Shown: positions 26,901 to 38,591 of the stretch, one piece after another
Layout of the letters: every line of letters begins with the position of its first letter
How positions within the stretch are numbered: the stretch's first letter is position 1
Assembly: GCA_021432605.1 (NCBI GenBank)
Contig: MU271145.1
Coordinates: 1-64,000 of the forward strand
Source of the DNA: Coniochaeta sp. PMI_546
Taxonomy: Eukaryota > Ascomycota > Sordariomycetes > Coniochaetales > Coniochaetaceae
Length of the DNA stretch: 64,000 nucleotides
Reading direction: 5' to 3'
Notes under the pieces: model-generated
Seen by the model: the letters and a program-made list of their open reading frames with translations, nothing else
Told to the model about the DNA's origin: nothing
The model's database searches: none
Position numbers and translations under genes: made by a program

Positions 26901-27389
26901 TCACACAGTCTTCTTCCCAGAAACCCTCTTCACGCCAACACCAAGGACGACTAGCACCCTAACCAGTGCACACGGTGCCGTGCTCCAAAAGACGGCATGA
27001 TCCGCCACGGTCCAGTCACTCAGCGCCAACCACGGGCCCCAGCCACCAACGGCCTGTGCGACGCTATGACAATACGCAACGTCACTCAGTAACATAGCTG
27101 CACACAGCAAACGCCATAGGCTCAAGTCGTCATACTGGCGCAGCACCACGGCCTCGACGAAGGCAAAGTATAGCCACGCGCCCCCGAGCTCGGTGTAAAG
27201 GAAGCGAGTGTCGGGAGTGAAGACCACAGTCTCGCGCGTCATGGTGGACAGGTAGCTTTGAGGGCTGACAAATGCGAGTAGGGCGCCATTGAGGGCGAAG
27301 AGAGGCTCAAGGGTTGTGAGGGTGAGGCGGTAGATTGAGGGGAGGGATGCGGTGGCGGAGATGATAGCAGGTTGCTGATGCGGTGCCAT
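26901..27389 (-). CDS. Small four-helix membrane protein, DUF7704-like
   Basis: Single exon, 162 residues with ATG at 27389. Hydrophobic segments fall at about 15-38, 66-85, 91-110 and 132-152. The layout (LPSIYRLTLTTLEPLFALNGALL near the N-terminus, a loop with a YLYTELGG-type segment, and an acidic-polar VADHAVFW segment before the last helix) matches the small fungal integral membrane family labelled DUF7704. Function unknown. The family name is from memory of the pattern; the membrane topology is seen directly. Confidence 0.7.
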   Translation of the reverse strand: MAPHQQPAIISATASLPSIYRLTLTTLEPLFALNGALLAFVSPQSYLSTMTRETVVFTPDTRFLYTELGGAWLYFAFVEAVVLRQYDDLSLWRLLCAAMLLSDVAYCHSVAQAVGGWGPWLALSDWTVADHAVFWSTAPCALVRVLVVLGVGVKRVSGKKTV

Positions 27390-28228
27390 GATTGAGTCTT
27401 GCTGAGTTTACACCTGATGTGTTGAAGTCTGCTAATTACTTGAATCGAATTGATGCCAGGCTGGATCTGATGTGAGAATCAAAGGTAAAAAGTAAAAAGT
27501 TGCACGTCGAGGCTTGGAGACGCAGAAGTAGCTGCGCCTGGCGCGTAAAACGAAGTGGGGTTACGCACTACCTACTACAGACGAGCGGCATCGATGATCC
27601 TCACAACTGGCTGTCCCAACCGAGCCCCTACCTTGTCTGATGTGACGACTGTCGACCGATCCCAGCTTGGATCATCTGGGTGAGTATTTTAGTGCGGTTC
27701 CGGTCTACTTCCGCATGTCTATCATCGACAAGTCATCGTTCGGGCTTGAATCATGTAGAAGGATAGCAGTCATGTGTTCGGCAGACAACTTTTTGAAGTC
27801 TGCGAACCCGCAAGTACAATTCACAGATCAGGCGAGTCTATCCTTTCATGCCGGCGACCTGTTCCAGGGGGGTTTGGAAAGACCCAGTACGGGTAGACCA
27901 AGTAATGGACAACCAGTAATGAAAACGATGTCGAGTATCCTGACAAGCAACACTTCGTGGCATTTGAGAGATCTCATGAAGTCCACACGTCAGATGCTGG
28001 CAAACAGCCCTTGATATGTGACGCAGACAAGCATGGGAATGAAGAAGTATTCATCGGAAGGATAGGTTTATACAGCCGACAAGAGACAATAATTACAAAG
28101 AGCTTGTTATGCCTAGAAGGACTCGGCTCAAAAAGTCAACGTGGCAGCTATTGGTCCGGCCATACCCCTTGATAAAGTATCCCGCTGGATAGAATATCGT
28201 GTTCAACTACTTTGAAAAATTAAAATAA
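27390..28228. other. Intergenic, no gene recognised
   Basis: Short frames only (for example 27667-28014) without protein-like features. Leads into the tandem repeat. Confidence 0.45.
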
Positions 28229-28429
28229 GGCAGAAGCCTCAAAAGGCAAAAAAAAGAGAGTCTCCGCCGGGTCGTAGTTTTGAACGTGTGCGTTTGTGAC
28301 ATGGTAGCAGGCAGTAGTTGTGCGGCCAACCAGAACTAGGCTTGAATCCTTGCGACTCTCCTAGGGACCGTTACACCACCTGCCACCCACCGGGATCATT
28401 GACTGGAAGAACAAGACCCTAAACTACTT
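28229..28429. repeat. Tandem repeat copy 1 (about 200 bp)
   Basis: Near-identical to 28437-28641. It begins GGCAGAAGCC, holds a short purine-rich tract, CTCCGCCGGGTC and a GGCTTGAATCC word (28339-28349, 9 of 11 matches to the Pol III B box), and ends at AAACTACTT. A shorter AACTACTTT trace just before copy 1 suggests a repeat period near 208 bp. Confidence 0.93.
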
Positions 28430-28436
28430 CATATGA

Positions 28437-28641
28437 GGCAGAAGCCTTGAAAAGGCAGAAGGAAAAAAAGAGTCTCCGCCGGGTCCTAGTTTCGAACGTG
28501 TGCGTTTGTGACATGGTAGCAGGCAGTAGTTGTGCGGCCGACCAGAACTAGGCTTGAATCCTTGCGACTCTCCTAGGGACCGTTACACCACCTGCCACCC
28601 ACCGGAGTCATTGACTGGGAGAACAAGACCCCAAACTACTT
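28437..28641. repeat. Tandem repeat copy 2 (about 205 bp)
   Basis: Direct repeat of 28229-28429, with a handful of base differences and small length changes in the purine tract. The B-box-like word recurs at 28551-28561. No matching A box or cloverleaf was found, so this is not called a tRNA or SINE. Confidence 0.93.
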
Positions 28642-29140
28642 ATACAGTCTTGAAGGCCTGAAGGTAGATATACAAGCTATCTACTAACCTTCACCTAACA
28701 GATTAACAAACATGTGGGCTATCAACTCTGCCTTAGGTCACATTTTTACCTCTGAAATCACTATAGCCACACAGAACCAACAATAAGCACAACAGTCTCG
28801 AAAGCTCTGCAGAATCGTCGTTTATTCAGCACCTCACTCGCACATAACAGACATCAACCGCGGTACCCTTGGCTTTTCGTGTCTACCACCATACCACAGC
28901 CAACTTTTAGTCAGTATCACGAGACCAGGTAAGGGAGCTGCAGATTAGTTCACCTGCTATCACATGAACGAGTCAGTTGCTGACATAGACGAAATCTACA
29001 GTATCCTCCTCAATCATCGCCTCTTGCCTCCATCCCAGTCTTTCAAATCATCAACCGACTCGCCAGAGGTACGAAAAGTGCAATCTTAATGCTGTATAGG
29101 CAAACGAACTAATCTCCTTCCATAACAGCCACTTCTCAGG
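28642..29140. other. Intergenic, promoter side of the next gene
   Basis: About 500 bp without a credible frame. Probably promoter and leader of the gene at 29141. Confidence 0.4.
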
Positions 29141-29719
29141 ATGTCGCTGAAGAACCTTGTATCAGCACCTGGCCTGAGGTTTTTGCGAGGAGACCGCGTC
29201 ATGATACGCGATTCAGACGCCCAACGGATTGTCAACAACATGCGACGAGCTCTACCCCCGCCGCAAGTCAAACTCACGAAGCGCCGGGCCGAAGACATGA
29301 TCGTTGAGCTGCTCGAGGCGTGCCGCACCCACAGCGACCTCATGTTCCCCTACGGTCGAACGTCAGAAAAGTTCTGGTCCGCCGTAATGGACCAAGTCTT
29401 ATGGACTCGCGGCCTGTCCATGATGGTGGTCGAGGAGTTTGCCCTCGCCCTGGCCGAAGCCTCCCGACTTGCGCTCAGTCCCGAACACTACGCCCTTGTC
29501 ACATCGGGTGCACCGACGGTCGCACTCGATTTCCCCGACTACTTCCCCGTCTCCTGGGCCGCTCTCCGCTTCCTCGTCTCCGTCAAGACGTATAAGGCGC
29601 ACCTTGACCACCGTGGCGATGAGAGCGTCCGCGCCCTCCGCGGAATTGAGATCACCGAGAGCGGCATCCGATCGCAGCCGCTGCGCCTTTTTCCTGCTTC
29701 GCGCGGCCGTCTTGCGTAG
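29141..29719 (+). CDS. Hypothetical protein, 192 residues
   Basis: Single ATG-led frame, codon use like its neighbours. The protein is mostly helical by composition, has no signal peptide or membrane segment, and no motif I recognise. The N-terminus is basic and the C-terminus ends in an arginine-rich tail. A CTCAG just before the ATG could be a splice acceptor, so an upstream exon cannot be excluded. It is transcribed in the same direction as the methyltransferase 570 bp downstream. No function is proposed. Confidence 0.5.
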   Translation: MSLKNLVSAPGLRFLRGDRVMIRDSDAQRIVNNMRRALPPPQVKLTKRRAEDMIVELLEACRTHSDLMFPYGRTSEKFWSAVMDQVLWTRGLSMMVVEEFALALAEASRLALSPEHYALVTSGAPTVALDFPDYFPVSWAALRFLVSVKTYKAHLDHRGDESVRALRGIEITESGIRSQPLRLFPASRGRLA

Positions 29720-30289
29720 GAGGATAGCAATATTGTTTTTTAACTATTGAAAGAAAGGATTGCGCTGTTTTATGTTAGGCATCAGGCATAGTAATTATAA
29801 TTATTCTTGTTAGCAAAGGCGATACCCGCGTATCGTTGTTCAAAATAATATGAGGTGTATATGTTGGCATTCAAAATTACACTGAGTCAGGGTATCAAGC
29901 GCTTAATCAAGGTATATCAGTACACAACAACTGATTGTTTCACTGCATCGTTTCTGGGTGGTTGTCAACTTCTCCTATAGACAAGAGTGAGGGTAATAAC
30001 GTCAGCACACGGACGGATGTGGGACCGCGACTGCATATGGCTTCCGGATTGGAAGATGCTGACGTGCTTCGATTGTCTAAAGTATCTCAGCGTGACTCCG
30101 TACGCTTGAATCTTTCTTGTGCTTCTGTAGACATAGATCTTTTCGTGTTGCCTCATCCGGTAATCCGAGACCACACCCTCATTCAGTTGTTTATATACTT
30201 CCGCCCCTGACAACCTCGGCCTTTGGAGTTCCCAAGTCCAATAACCAGAAGTCCGCTTCAATATCTCACCTGGTTCCAGCCCACTCGAC
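29720..30289. other. Intergenic, no gene recognised
   Basis: AT-leaning 3' region of the previous gene, then the promoter of the methyltransferase. Nothing distinct seen. Confidence 0.45.
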
Positions 30290-31162
30290 ATGCATTTCGG
30301 CTCTGAAACCCAGCCCCAGTCCGCGCAGCGGATGTACGACTCCCGCGCCGCTACTTACGAAGACTCCTGGCATCCATCATACGCGCTTCGCTTCACATCT
30401 TACCTGTCCATCTCGCCGGGCGACAACGTCCTCGATCTCTGCTGCGGCACCGGCCTTAACGTCTTTGCAGCCGCCGAAAAGGTGGGTCCAAGCGGCAGCG
30501 TGATCGGCGTAGACGTCAGCGATGGTATGCTGGAACAGGCGCGTCGGAAGCAAGCGGCCAACCCTGACGTGGGCAAGCGGTGTCTGCTTCTGAAGGGCGA
30601 TGTGGCGAAACTCGACGATGTCTTTGCCGCTGCTGGCTTAGGACAAAAGCACGGGGCATTTGACTGGATTACTTGCTCGAGCGCGTTTGTGTTGCTGGAC
30701 AATCCATCTGCTGCGCTGGCGCATTGGAAGACGTTCTTGAAGCCGGATGGGAGGATGGCGGTCGATATTCCGCATGAACATAACCTTCGCGCTGGGACTA
30801 TTCTGGAACGAGTCGCTAAGCGGCTTGGTGTGGCGCTACCGTTCAACAGATCCTGGGTCGAGTCGAGCGAGTCGTTTGTCAAACTTGCAGTCGCGGAGGG
30901 GCTGGAAGTTGAGAAGTATGAGCTTCTGGAACGGGTTATGGGGGAGAAGACGACTTATTATGACCTGGGTCAAGCGGATGAACAGTTCGGTAAACTCGTG
31001 AACGGGTCACTGATGGCCAACCTCGACGTGGAGGAATTCAAGAAGATGGCAAGGCCTTTGTTTCACGACGAATGGGCGAAGGCAGCGGTGGATGGAAAGG
31101 TGGAGGTGGCTGATGCTCTGTATCTGTATATCCTTCGAGTCGCAGATACCAATAGGGGTTAA
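30290..31162 (+). CDS. Class I SAM-dependent methyltransferase
   Basis: Single exon, 290 residues. Rossmann-fold methyltransferase of the UbiE/Methyltransf_11 type. Motif I is [11 protein letters not shown] (47-57), the following acidic strand end is [11 protein letters not shown] (71-81), and an [12 protein letters not shown] segment marks the adenine-side acidic residue. The [13 protein letters not shown] stretch matches motif II, and [12 protein letters not shown] matches motif III. No signal peptide, so cytoplasmic. The acceptor substrate cannot be read from sequence; the N-terminal [15 protein letters not shown] segment resembles small-molecule methyltransferases. There is no biosynthetic cluster around it. 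Confidence 0.88.
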   Translation: MHFGSETQPQSAQRMYDSRAATYEDSWHPSYALRFTSYLSISPGDNVLDLCCGTGLNVFAAAEKVGPSGSVIGVDVSDGMLEQARRKQAANPDVGKRCLLLKGDVAKLDDVFAAAGLGQKHGAFDWITCSSAFVLLDNPSAALAHWKTFLKPDGRMAVDIPHEHNLRAGTILERVAKRLGVALPFNRSWVESSESFVKLAVAEGLEVEKYELLERVMGEKTTYYDLGQADEQFGKLVNGSLMANLDVEEFKKMARPLFHDEWAKAAVDGKVEVADALYLYILRVADTNRG

Positions 31163-31449
31163 GGTGCGTTATATTGATGAAATGTTTACTTCATCTCGAA
31201 AGAAAAGGTTTCGAAGCTATTATGAATAGGTAAGGAGACTTAAATAGGTAGTCAAGATAATTATAGAAAGACTTGATATCACAGCATAGAGAACTTCAGT
31301 CCAATCACTTCCACCAACCTAATAAGGATGACTCACGTAAACGACAAGGATATAATTTACATATTCAGCTGCTCTCAAGGAACAAGATAGCCAAAGAAAA
31401 CTGGGAGACAAGAAGCCCGTGCATCTTGGTGTAGACTTCGTACATGTTA

Positions 31450-33653
31450 TCAGTTGTGAAGCAAGTCTTCCACTTTGACGTCCACGCAGTTGTTGCTTGG
31501 AGGCATCTTGAACAAGTCCGATTGGTCAGAGAAACCGCTGTAAGAACACGTGCAGGTTCCCATGAGCGGACTGCTTTCGCTCCCAATGGCACTCGTGTTC
31601 GTCGGGACACAATCGAACGTCCCTTTTCCTTGAAGGGTAAACCAGTTGTCAAAAGGTTGTTCATCAGGTGGTGCCTGCGTCACGTAATATTGGGCACAAA
31701 CATCCGTCAACTTGCCTCCCAGTTTTGCCGTTGTGGTATCAGTCTGACATCCGTTAAGAATTGTCCTGAGTCGTATTTTGCAGTGATCGATGGAATCCTG
31801 GTCATTCTTGCCGACGGCGAATTGGAAAGTCCCCATGCATGCCTGGTGCGTGTATAGAAGTCCTAGCCAGAGCTTGTTTTTCGAGTTGGGAACAGGGTAG
31901 TCCCCGATGACGCCGACCACCTTTGTCCGACCGTCATCCGTCTTGCCGTTGCCGTAGGAGATTGGCGGGACAATTACTTTCTGGAACATCTCACGATCGC
32001 TGCAAAATGCAGTGATATACTCCTCGACTGGGGGCTGCGGAAATGGTATACCATCGGTAGCGCATTCTGGCGGTGGTAGAGCATTGGGAGCCAACTGTGT
32101 CTTGATGGGGACGTTGGACGTGATACCAGTAATCTCCCCTTCTATGATTTTGGCGATATCATCATCTGTCATGTTTGCTGTGATTTCTCCAAGATGAAGC
32201 GGGAATACATCCTGCCCAAGATCCTCGTCGTCCTCGTCAAAATTGTCGATGGTGTCCAAGGCCTTGTACTTTGGTGGCACGGGGAAGTATCCTGTCACAC
32301 CGTAGAAGTATAGGCTGTTGATCAGCCACGCGTAACTGTCCGCGTTCGTGCTTGCCCGCGTCGCCCCACCCCCTTGGCTGAGGGCTCGTTGTGCGAGTTG
32401 GTACACCAGACGCGGGCCATACGCATACCTGGACTTCAACTGTTTGTCGTCAGGGTCAACGGTTTCGTCAGTAACTGAGGAGACATTAGCTTGACATGAG
32501 CTTGCTAGGAACAGAACAGGATGAAAAGACGATACGATAATCATAAGGGTAAGAGAATGAGACGGTATAAGAGATAAACGCACAGAAGATAAGAAGATCA
32601 GTCGATGAAGAGGCAACATACTATGAGGATTTCCGATGACGTCCAGATGCATCATCTCGTGTAGGAAGAACTGGCCAGTACTTTTCTGCCACTGTGCCTC
32701 TTGGGCATACTTAGGATTTCCTTTTTGCAACTCGTCTTCGACATGGAGCATCCTCTCTTCGAGATTATCCAACAGAAACCATGTCGGGCATAGAGTAATA
32801 TAGTTGTACCAGCCGGTCCAGCCCTTGTATGTTGAAGCGTAGCCGCCTACGCTTTTGCCGTCTCTCTTCGACCCGCATACTTTATCATCACTGGTGTCAT
32901 TGCAGCTCATGATAATGTCGAACTTTTTCGTTTGCGCAAACTCCGGGACGTTTCCAATGTTTCCTATGTGTGCATATCAGTCGAGAAAGTCCTGCTGATA
33001 GGTCTAGTCGGCAAAAAGAAAGCAGCGGGTAAGACTATACGGACGTTTCGATCATCGAGGGTACATCATATGCAGGATCACTCCTCTCTCGAATAACCGT
33101 CAAAAACTCGAATAGCAGGAGCGGGAAGCTTTGAGAGAGATGTGCGAAATATTTGAGACGACTTACCAAGGATGCGATCTTGCAGGGTCCAAAAGTCAGG
33201 ACCTATCCACGTTTTCCACGCTGCAATATCGGGGCCTGACGTGGGCAGGCGATTGGCAAACCTGGCCATAGTGGTAGCATCCCATACTGCGGTCTCTATT
33301 GCGTTGACTTGCCCCTGATTGCAGGTTTTGTCGTCAAATTTGAGACTCCCCCCGGAGAAAGCAACAATGCCGTCTGGTTGTGTATTAAGATCGGCCACGC
33401 ATTGGTCCGGCGGCTTCATTAGGTTCGTTCCAGCGCAAGATGCTGGTATCGGAACAAGCTTGCCTGCAAAGGGGTTGGTCCCAGTACGGAGAGGAAGTGG
33501 AGGGAAGCTTGCAGGAGGTGATTTCGGGTTCGACGCAGTCGGGTCGTCGACATTGAATCCGTCACCTCTTGCAACATTGGGCTCATGGGGAAAGCTCGTG
33601 ACAAGGATAGCTGTACTGTGTAAGAGAAAGCTAAGAACGCCGCGGACAAGCAT
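31450..33653 (-). CDS. Secreted metallopeptidase, aspzincin (M35)-like
   Basis: Exons 33653-33167, 32963-32622 and 32474-31450 give 617 residues. Introns are 203 nt (GTAAGT) and 147 nt (GTATGT, CTAAT branch, CTCAG). A signal peptide (about 1-20) leads to a proline-rich segment and the catalytic region: HEMMH at 264-268 binds zinc, followed by a conserved-looking GNPH-ITDE stretch formed only after splicing, then an AYGPRLV segment where aspzincins place a conserved YG. The long C-terminal half has many cysteines and no domain I recognise. It probably acts outside the cell on proteins. The family call rests on the zinc motif and the flanking pattern; the third zinc ligand was not pinned down. 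Confidence 0.75.
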
Positions 33654-34562
33654 CTTCGACTCGTTGCTTTGGAAAAGTGATGAAATTATTCCACTCTATC
33701 TCGAGGAGTATAGTGATTGTCCCGGCTTGCTGGAACGGAAGTATGATGGTACGATGATGGATCGTCCAGAACAGAAAGTCAACGGTCTATAGTACTCCCG
33801 TACATATTTGTATTGCGACTCATCCTCTTCATGAGTTCCATGCCTCCCATAATCCCAGGAGGGCATCATTTCAGTCGATGGTTAGCAGTTGGCCTCATAT
33901 CGACACCAAGCGTTTAGAAATGTGCCTTGCCAGAGCGAGGAGAAGATAAACTGGCATGAAGCTGACAGGTTCCTCGTTGGTGTCCATTGAAAGTGTACCT
34001 GTCTACGCGCTCATGCTTTGTTTCTGTTGGTATTCCAAGCTGTGCCCCTGGGCCACCTAAGTCTAAACCAGTTCTGCGACGGACATGTTGGCTGTGCAAG
34101 GCCGGCGCCTCTACCGCCCGACATGCCTGGAAGAGCGTTAGCGCTTTCCAATTTCACGAAATGAACGGGATAGCAAACGAGTGTCTGTAAGCAAGAGGTC
34201 ATCGGTGTAGGGTCCTTGAGAGGACATCACAGACACGGTCCAATGCCGTTGAGGATAGGAGCGTGCGGCCTCTGTTTGACAAATTCAGATTGAACCCTGC
34301 AAATGGGACCAAAATCCAAGAATAGACGATGCTTGACCTGTGCGTCTAAGGCTTGATGTCCTCGAGACTAAATCAGCCAGAGAACATCTAAGAAGCAGCG
34401 GACGGCTTTGCATGGAAAGATCGCGGACAAGCTTGTCTCACCGCTTGCAGCAGGTCTTTTCTAGAATTACTATGTGTCTGTGTATGGTAATAAACGTCAC
34501 CTAGGCTCTCTGTGATTTATTGTAGCCTGAGCTGTGCCCTATGCTGTGCGAAATGTGAACTC
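33654..34562. other. Intergenic, no gene recognised
   Basis: About 0.9 kb with short frames only. Contains the promoter of the metallopeptidase near 33.65-33.9 kb. Confidence 0.5.
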
Positions 34563-35589
34563 TTATAGTTCTGCGTTCTTTGAATAAAGCCCGGAGCGCC
34601 AACGGCACCCAAAAGCAGGGCTGCCCCTGAAATCAGCACTGTTTTGCCCAACAAAGGAACTTTTAGCTAATCTGAGGGCAACCCCGAACTCAGGCTCCCA
34701 CCATCGCGCCTCTGCCACCAGCTCAGTCCCCAAAACACGTGCCACAACACGCAAGAAATCTTCATTCTTGACAGAATCGCCGTACAAGACAATGTAGTTG
34801 AGCTTTTTGTGCAAAGTTGGATTCAAGGAAGGACAGTTTGGAAATGGCGCCATCGTGATCCTCTCCAGTGCTGAGCGCACCGCCTTCCAGTGTGCAGGGC
34901 CATCACCGCTCTCTCCAATGCCGAAATTGTGGTCGTGTCTGAGGGAGTCAAGAACGCCGCCATCGTCACAAAACAGAGCGAGGTTCAACCCTGCGCGGCT
35001 GTAGTCTATCGCTAGGGCTATTTGCTCATCCGGAATCATGTCGGGATCCTCCGGCTGATTGGCAAGAACAGCGATCCTTCCAGCGGTTTGTGTAGAAATG
35101 GACTGGCGTAGACCGGAGGCCTTGACTGCCGCCTCGAAGATCTCCCTCTGATAGTTGGCCGGACTTGCATCAGGTACTGCGATGTCGACGAAACAGAAGG
35201 TGGTACCAAAATACTCCTCAGTCAACGATTTGAGGGCATGGATCATGGCCTCAGCAGCGTCTATGTCGTTCTTTCTTGGACATGTTCCCCGGATAGAGCA
35301 AAACCACGAGTCTGGTGGAAGAGCCTGCTCGCGTCTCATGAATGATTTGTATTCAGATGTGCCTTCAACCTTGGCTAAGTTGACAGATGAATCGTTTGCT
35401 AGGTGGATGGCTATCGTGCTGCCAATATGTTAGAGGGGCAGTTGCGGCTTCTCTAGAGGAATCAGACTTAACGTACGCATAATCAGCTGTTAAACTGGAA
35501 GCAACAGCCGGAACAAGATGAGATTCAGGAAATGCAGAGGACGAGACAATGAGATTGAAGAGGCAATAGATTATTGGTAACATGATCAT
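34563..35589 (-). CDS. Hypothetical signal-anchored protein, 322 residues
   Basis: Exons 35589-35477 and 35418-34563. The 58-nt intron (GTACGT, CTAAC branch, GGCAG) must be removed to keep the frame, joining DYA to TIAIHLANDSS. An N-terminal hydrophobic segment (about 1-22) suggests a signal peptide or anchor. Two segments, TIAIHLANDSSVNLAKVEG and IALAIDYSRAGLNLALFCDDG, resemble the paired beta-hairpins that begin the lobes of actin/Hsp70-like (ASKHA) folds. That resemblance is weak and by eye only. I do not recognise the family and propose no function. ATG 35589 is chosen because the frame above it starts with TTG. Confidence 0.6.
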
Positions 35590-36085
35590 AAGTATTGTCA
35601 ATAGAAACCAATGGCGCCTTTGACTAAAAGTGCTTGACAGTTTGTAAAGTCTGTGGTTGAGGTAATGAGCGAGCAGCGTGCAGGTAGATCTTTAAAAAAA
35701 ACAAGGTAAAGAAACTCCAGTGCCGCTGGAGAAATGAAATGGCACTGAGCCAACCAACAGCTTGAACTGGGTCAAGGCCCGACCAAATGAGAACAACCAT
35801 ACCATCCAACAGCAAGGCGCAGCGGGTCGCTCGCAGCAGCCAACCGCAAAACTTCTGCAGGATTCATGCGGCCACCTGGTCAACGAGTATCTAAGGGAAG
35901 CGTTCCAAAAATTTGGATAAGCGCTCTCCATGTATTCTTCTACTCCCTCGGAACCCATAATGCGACATGAAACGCGTGTACAAGTGGTTGTTCTTCACCA
36001 TTAAGCAGTTATAAATGATGGACGAGTGTTTCATGGTCCCGGCCCACATGAGAAGCCCGCATGGCAGCACCGGGGCGGCTAAGGA
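35590..36085. other. Intergenic, no gene recognised
   Basis: Promoter of the previous minus-strand gene and 3' side of the GMC gene. Nothing distinct. Confidence 0.45.
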
Positions 36086-38044
36086 TCAGTTATACTGATG
36101 CAGAATCTTCTCAGCGGCTACCTCACCAACCAGGTAAGCAGTTGACTGCGTGTGATTACTTCAGAGCATGTTAACATGACTGGCTCCGAAAGCAACCAAC
36201 TGGACAGTTACTTACCTCGGTATAACAGGACAGACGCTCAAATCGGCCACCCGCAGGTTCTTCAGCCCGACGACGCGAAAGTCGGGGTCTACGCAGGTGT
36301 TCTTGTCACTAGACTTGCCCATTTTGATAGTACCGCAGGCATGCCACGTAGGGCTAATAGACTGCCGTAGAAAAGCCTGAACATTAATGTTAGGCTACAA
36401 GTCCTAGAAGCCGTGTTCATAACGACCTAAAAAATAGAGTCTAGAGCTCACTCACTAGTATATCATCTTCCTCACCGCTAGCCGGACCAAGAAGCTGCTC
36501 CTCCAGCGGCAAATCAGATTCATAGATGAACCGCCTTGCAACCTTGACAGCCTCAATCAGCACCCTCCGGTCGTACGGATGCTGCAAGTAACCGAGCTCG
36601 AGATTAGGAGGTTCAGCCGCGTCGGAGCTCCTTAGTGATACCTTCCCGCGCGACAGGGCGTTCATCAGGATGACGCCCGTCCGCACAGCCGGCTTTGGCG
36701 CGTCAGGAATAGGCAAAATAGCCAGCGATAGCTCAAAATGCGCCGTCTGCGGCCGCGTCAGGTATTCTTTTGTTTGCTCGTCGAGGTCCTGGAATTCTGG
36801 AAAGGACTGGATGTTGTCGACCTGAAAGTAGCCGACTGCCACCAAGGCGGACTCGTCTAATAAGGGACCAGTCTGGTCTACGTCCCACTGGGCTTTCCAT
36901 GCTTTCATGTCTTGACTGCTAACGCTGGGGACGGTACCGGCTTTAAGATAGACTTGTATCCGGGACATGCAGTGGTCTCCTAGGTTGTGCCCGATCCCGG
37001 GGAAGATGGCTGTTGGTGTGATGGAATGTTTTGCTAGCTCATCTTCCGGACCGACACCTGACAGGAGCAGCAGCTTGGGGGTATCGATCGTACCTGCGCA
37101 GAGGATTACTTCGTGATTGGCGAGGTCTTGCGGCGAGATTAGTAGACTGTCAGACTCATCTCTAGCAAAGTTGAGGTAGTGAGCATACATTGACTCCCAT
37201 CGGCGAGTTGGACGCCTGTCGCCGTCCTCCCCTGGAACATGACTCGTGCGACAAGGGAATTCGTCACGATATGCAAATTTGGTGGCGGGTTCGCCAGATA
37301 AGCTGTGCTCGCTGTCACCCGGAGACCATTGTAGGTAGTAGCAGCAGGTACACCCACTCCCAGGTCTCCAGAATACAGGTCCGCAAACCGAAACCCGTGT
37401 CGCTTCGCAGTGTCAAGCGTGATCTTCACGCCAGGTGCCCAGGTGGCCGGATAGCTGACATCCAGAGGACCGCCCGAGCCATGATTAGGCCTGCGATCGG
37501 GCACGTATTCTCTGAGCTCATCAGGCGTATGATCGTGGAAATTCTCGATCATCTTCATCCTGGCAACAACGTTGTCCCAGCTCCAGACGTCATCGTCGAC
37601 AATCGCCGCCCATTCGTCGTACTCCTCGCGGCGACCGTAGTCCCAGGCGCTGATGTTGATGACGGAAGTTCCACCTAATCCATGACCACGGTCATAAACC
37701 AGCTCACGGTTATTCAGTGCAGGCTCCGGAGCAGTCTTGTACCGAGAATTCTCTTCAGCAGTCATCCAGTATGTCATTCGTTCTCCAGCGGCGCGGTGCT
37801 TAAAGCCTGTGTTCGAACCGCCGGCCTCCAGAAGGAGTACTCGTGGTTTCTTCGCAGACTTTGCCAGCCGGGAGGCTACTACACACCCCGCTGTGCCCGC
37901 TGTTATTTCGTCCCAAAGGGGTTGTCAGGTCAGTCGAGGATTTAATAGTATGGCAGACGGAAGTGCAATCGCTCGCGCGTGGGCACAGAGCCAGGGTCAC
38001 TTACCACCAACAACAATGAAGTCGAAAACGGATGGTTCTGCCAT
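36086..38044 (-). CDS. GMC-family FAD-dependent oxidoreductase
   Basis: Five exons: 38044-38005, 37899-37189, 37126-36456, 36376-36216, 36158-36086, giving 551 residues. The joins rebuild the family marks: FIVVGAGTAGCVVASRL (FAD Rossmann loop, N-terminus), RGHGLGGTSVIN, ADGSQYLANHEVILCAGTIDTPK, and the C-terminal active-site region TWHACGTIKMG, with DFRVVGLKNLRVAD and NHTQSTAYLVGE after it. The catalytic histidine pair would be the H of TWHACG and the H of NHTQS. Without the 62-nt intron at 37188-37127 the gene looks frameshifted. No signal peptide, so probably intracellular. Substrate may be an alcohol, aldehyde precursor or sugar; it cannot be told from sequence. Confidence 0.9.
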
Positions 38045-38591
38045 GACTGATGAGAGGTCCAAAGCTGTGTCTAGACCGACACGTTCATACTACAAAGTCC
38101 ACATGAACGGCGTGTTGCCGTTGTGCTTGTGCTTGTTACATATGTCTTAACACAACGCATGTATCACGTCAGCCGTGCAATCCACATTCTAGTTGCTGAC
38201 GGAAAGACGTTTAGACCGGTCCGCAATACGCACTACTTGTTCCAGTCAATGCTCAATACGCAGATGCATGGCGGCTGCTACTTACCACGAGGTAATTAGT
38301 AGCTTCCACGAACGTGTTGCTCTGACACTCAAATCGAACAGTTCCTCATACGAGACGCACTCCAATGCCCATGAGTGTGTAGCCTATACAGAACATCAAT
38401 CGTCGAGGAATTGCGGCACAGAAGATTGAGCCAATGAATGTATTGCTGAGTCTGAATAGGTAACGCATGGCCCGAATACCGATGGTCCCGCAGGTACCGT
38501 GACAAAGTCTATGTCAAATCACGCCCGAACCGTCCAGTCCTCTGAAGCACGAGAGAAGCGGTAAGCAACCCATTTTTGACGCGCGTGTCCA
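38045..38591. other. Intergenic, no gene recognised
   Basis: About 550 bp, promoter of the GMC gene on its left side. Nothing else seen. Confidence 0.45.

Noticed and set aside
28229-28641. tRNA or tRNA-derived SINE in the tandem repeat
   Set aside because: Only a B-box-like word is present; no A box at the right distance and no cloverleaf could be folded by eye.
36377-36455. Early stop suggesting a C-terminally truncated GMC gene
   Set aside because: A 79-nt intron with GTGAGT donor and CTAAC branch leads to two further exons carrying the active-site histidines.
37127-37188. Apparent frameshift in the GMC oxidoreductase
   Set aside because: A 62-nt intron (GTATGC donor, CTACTAAT branch, CAAG acceptor) restores the frame and the expected ADGSQY-to-EVILCAGT segment.
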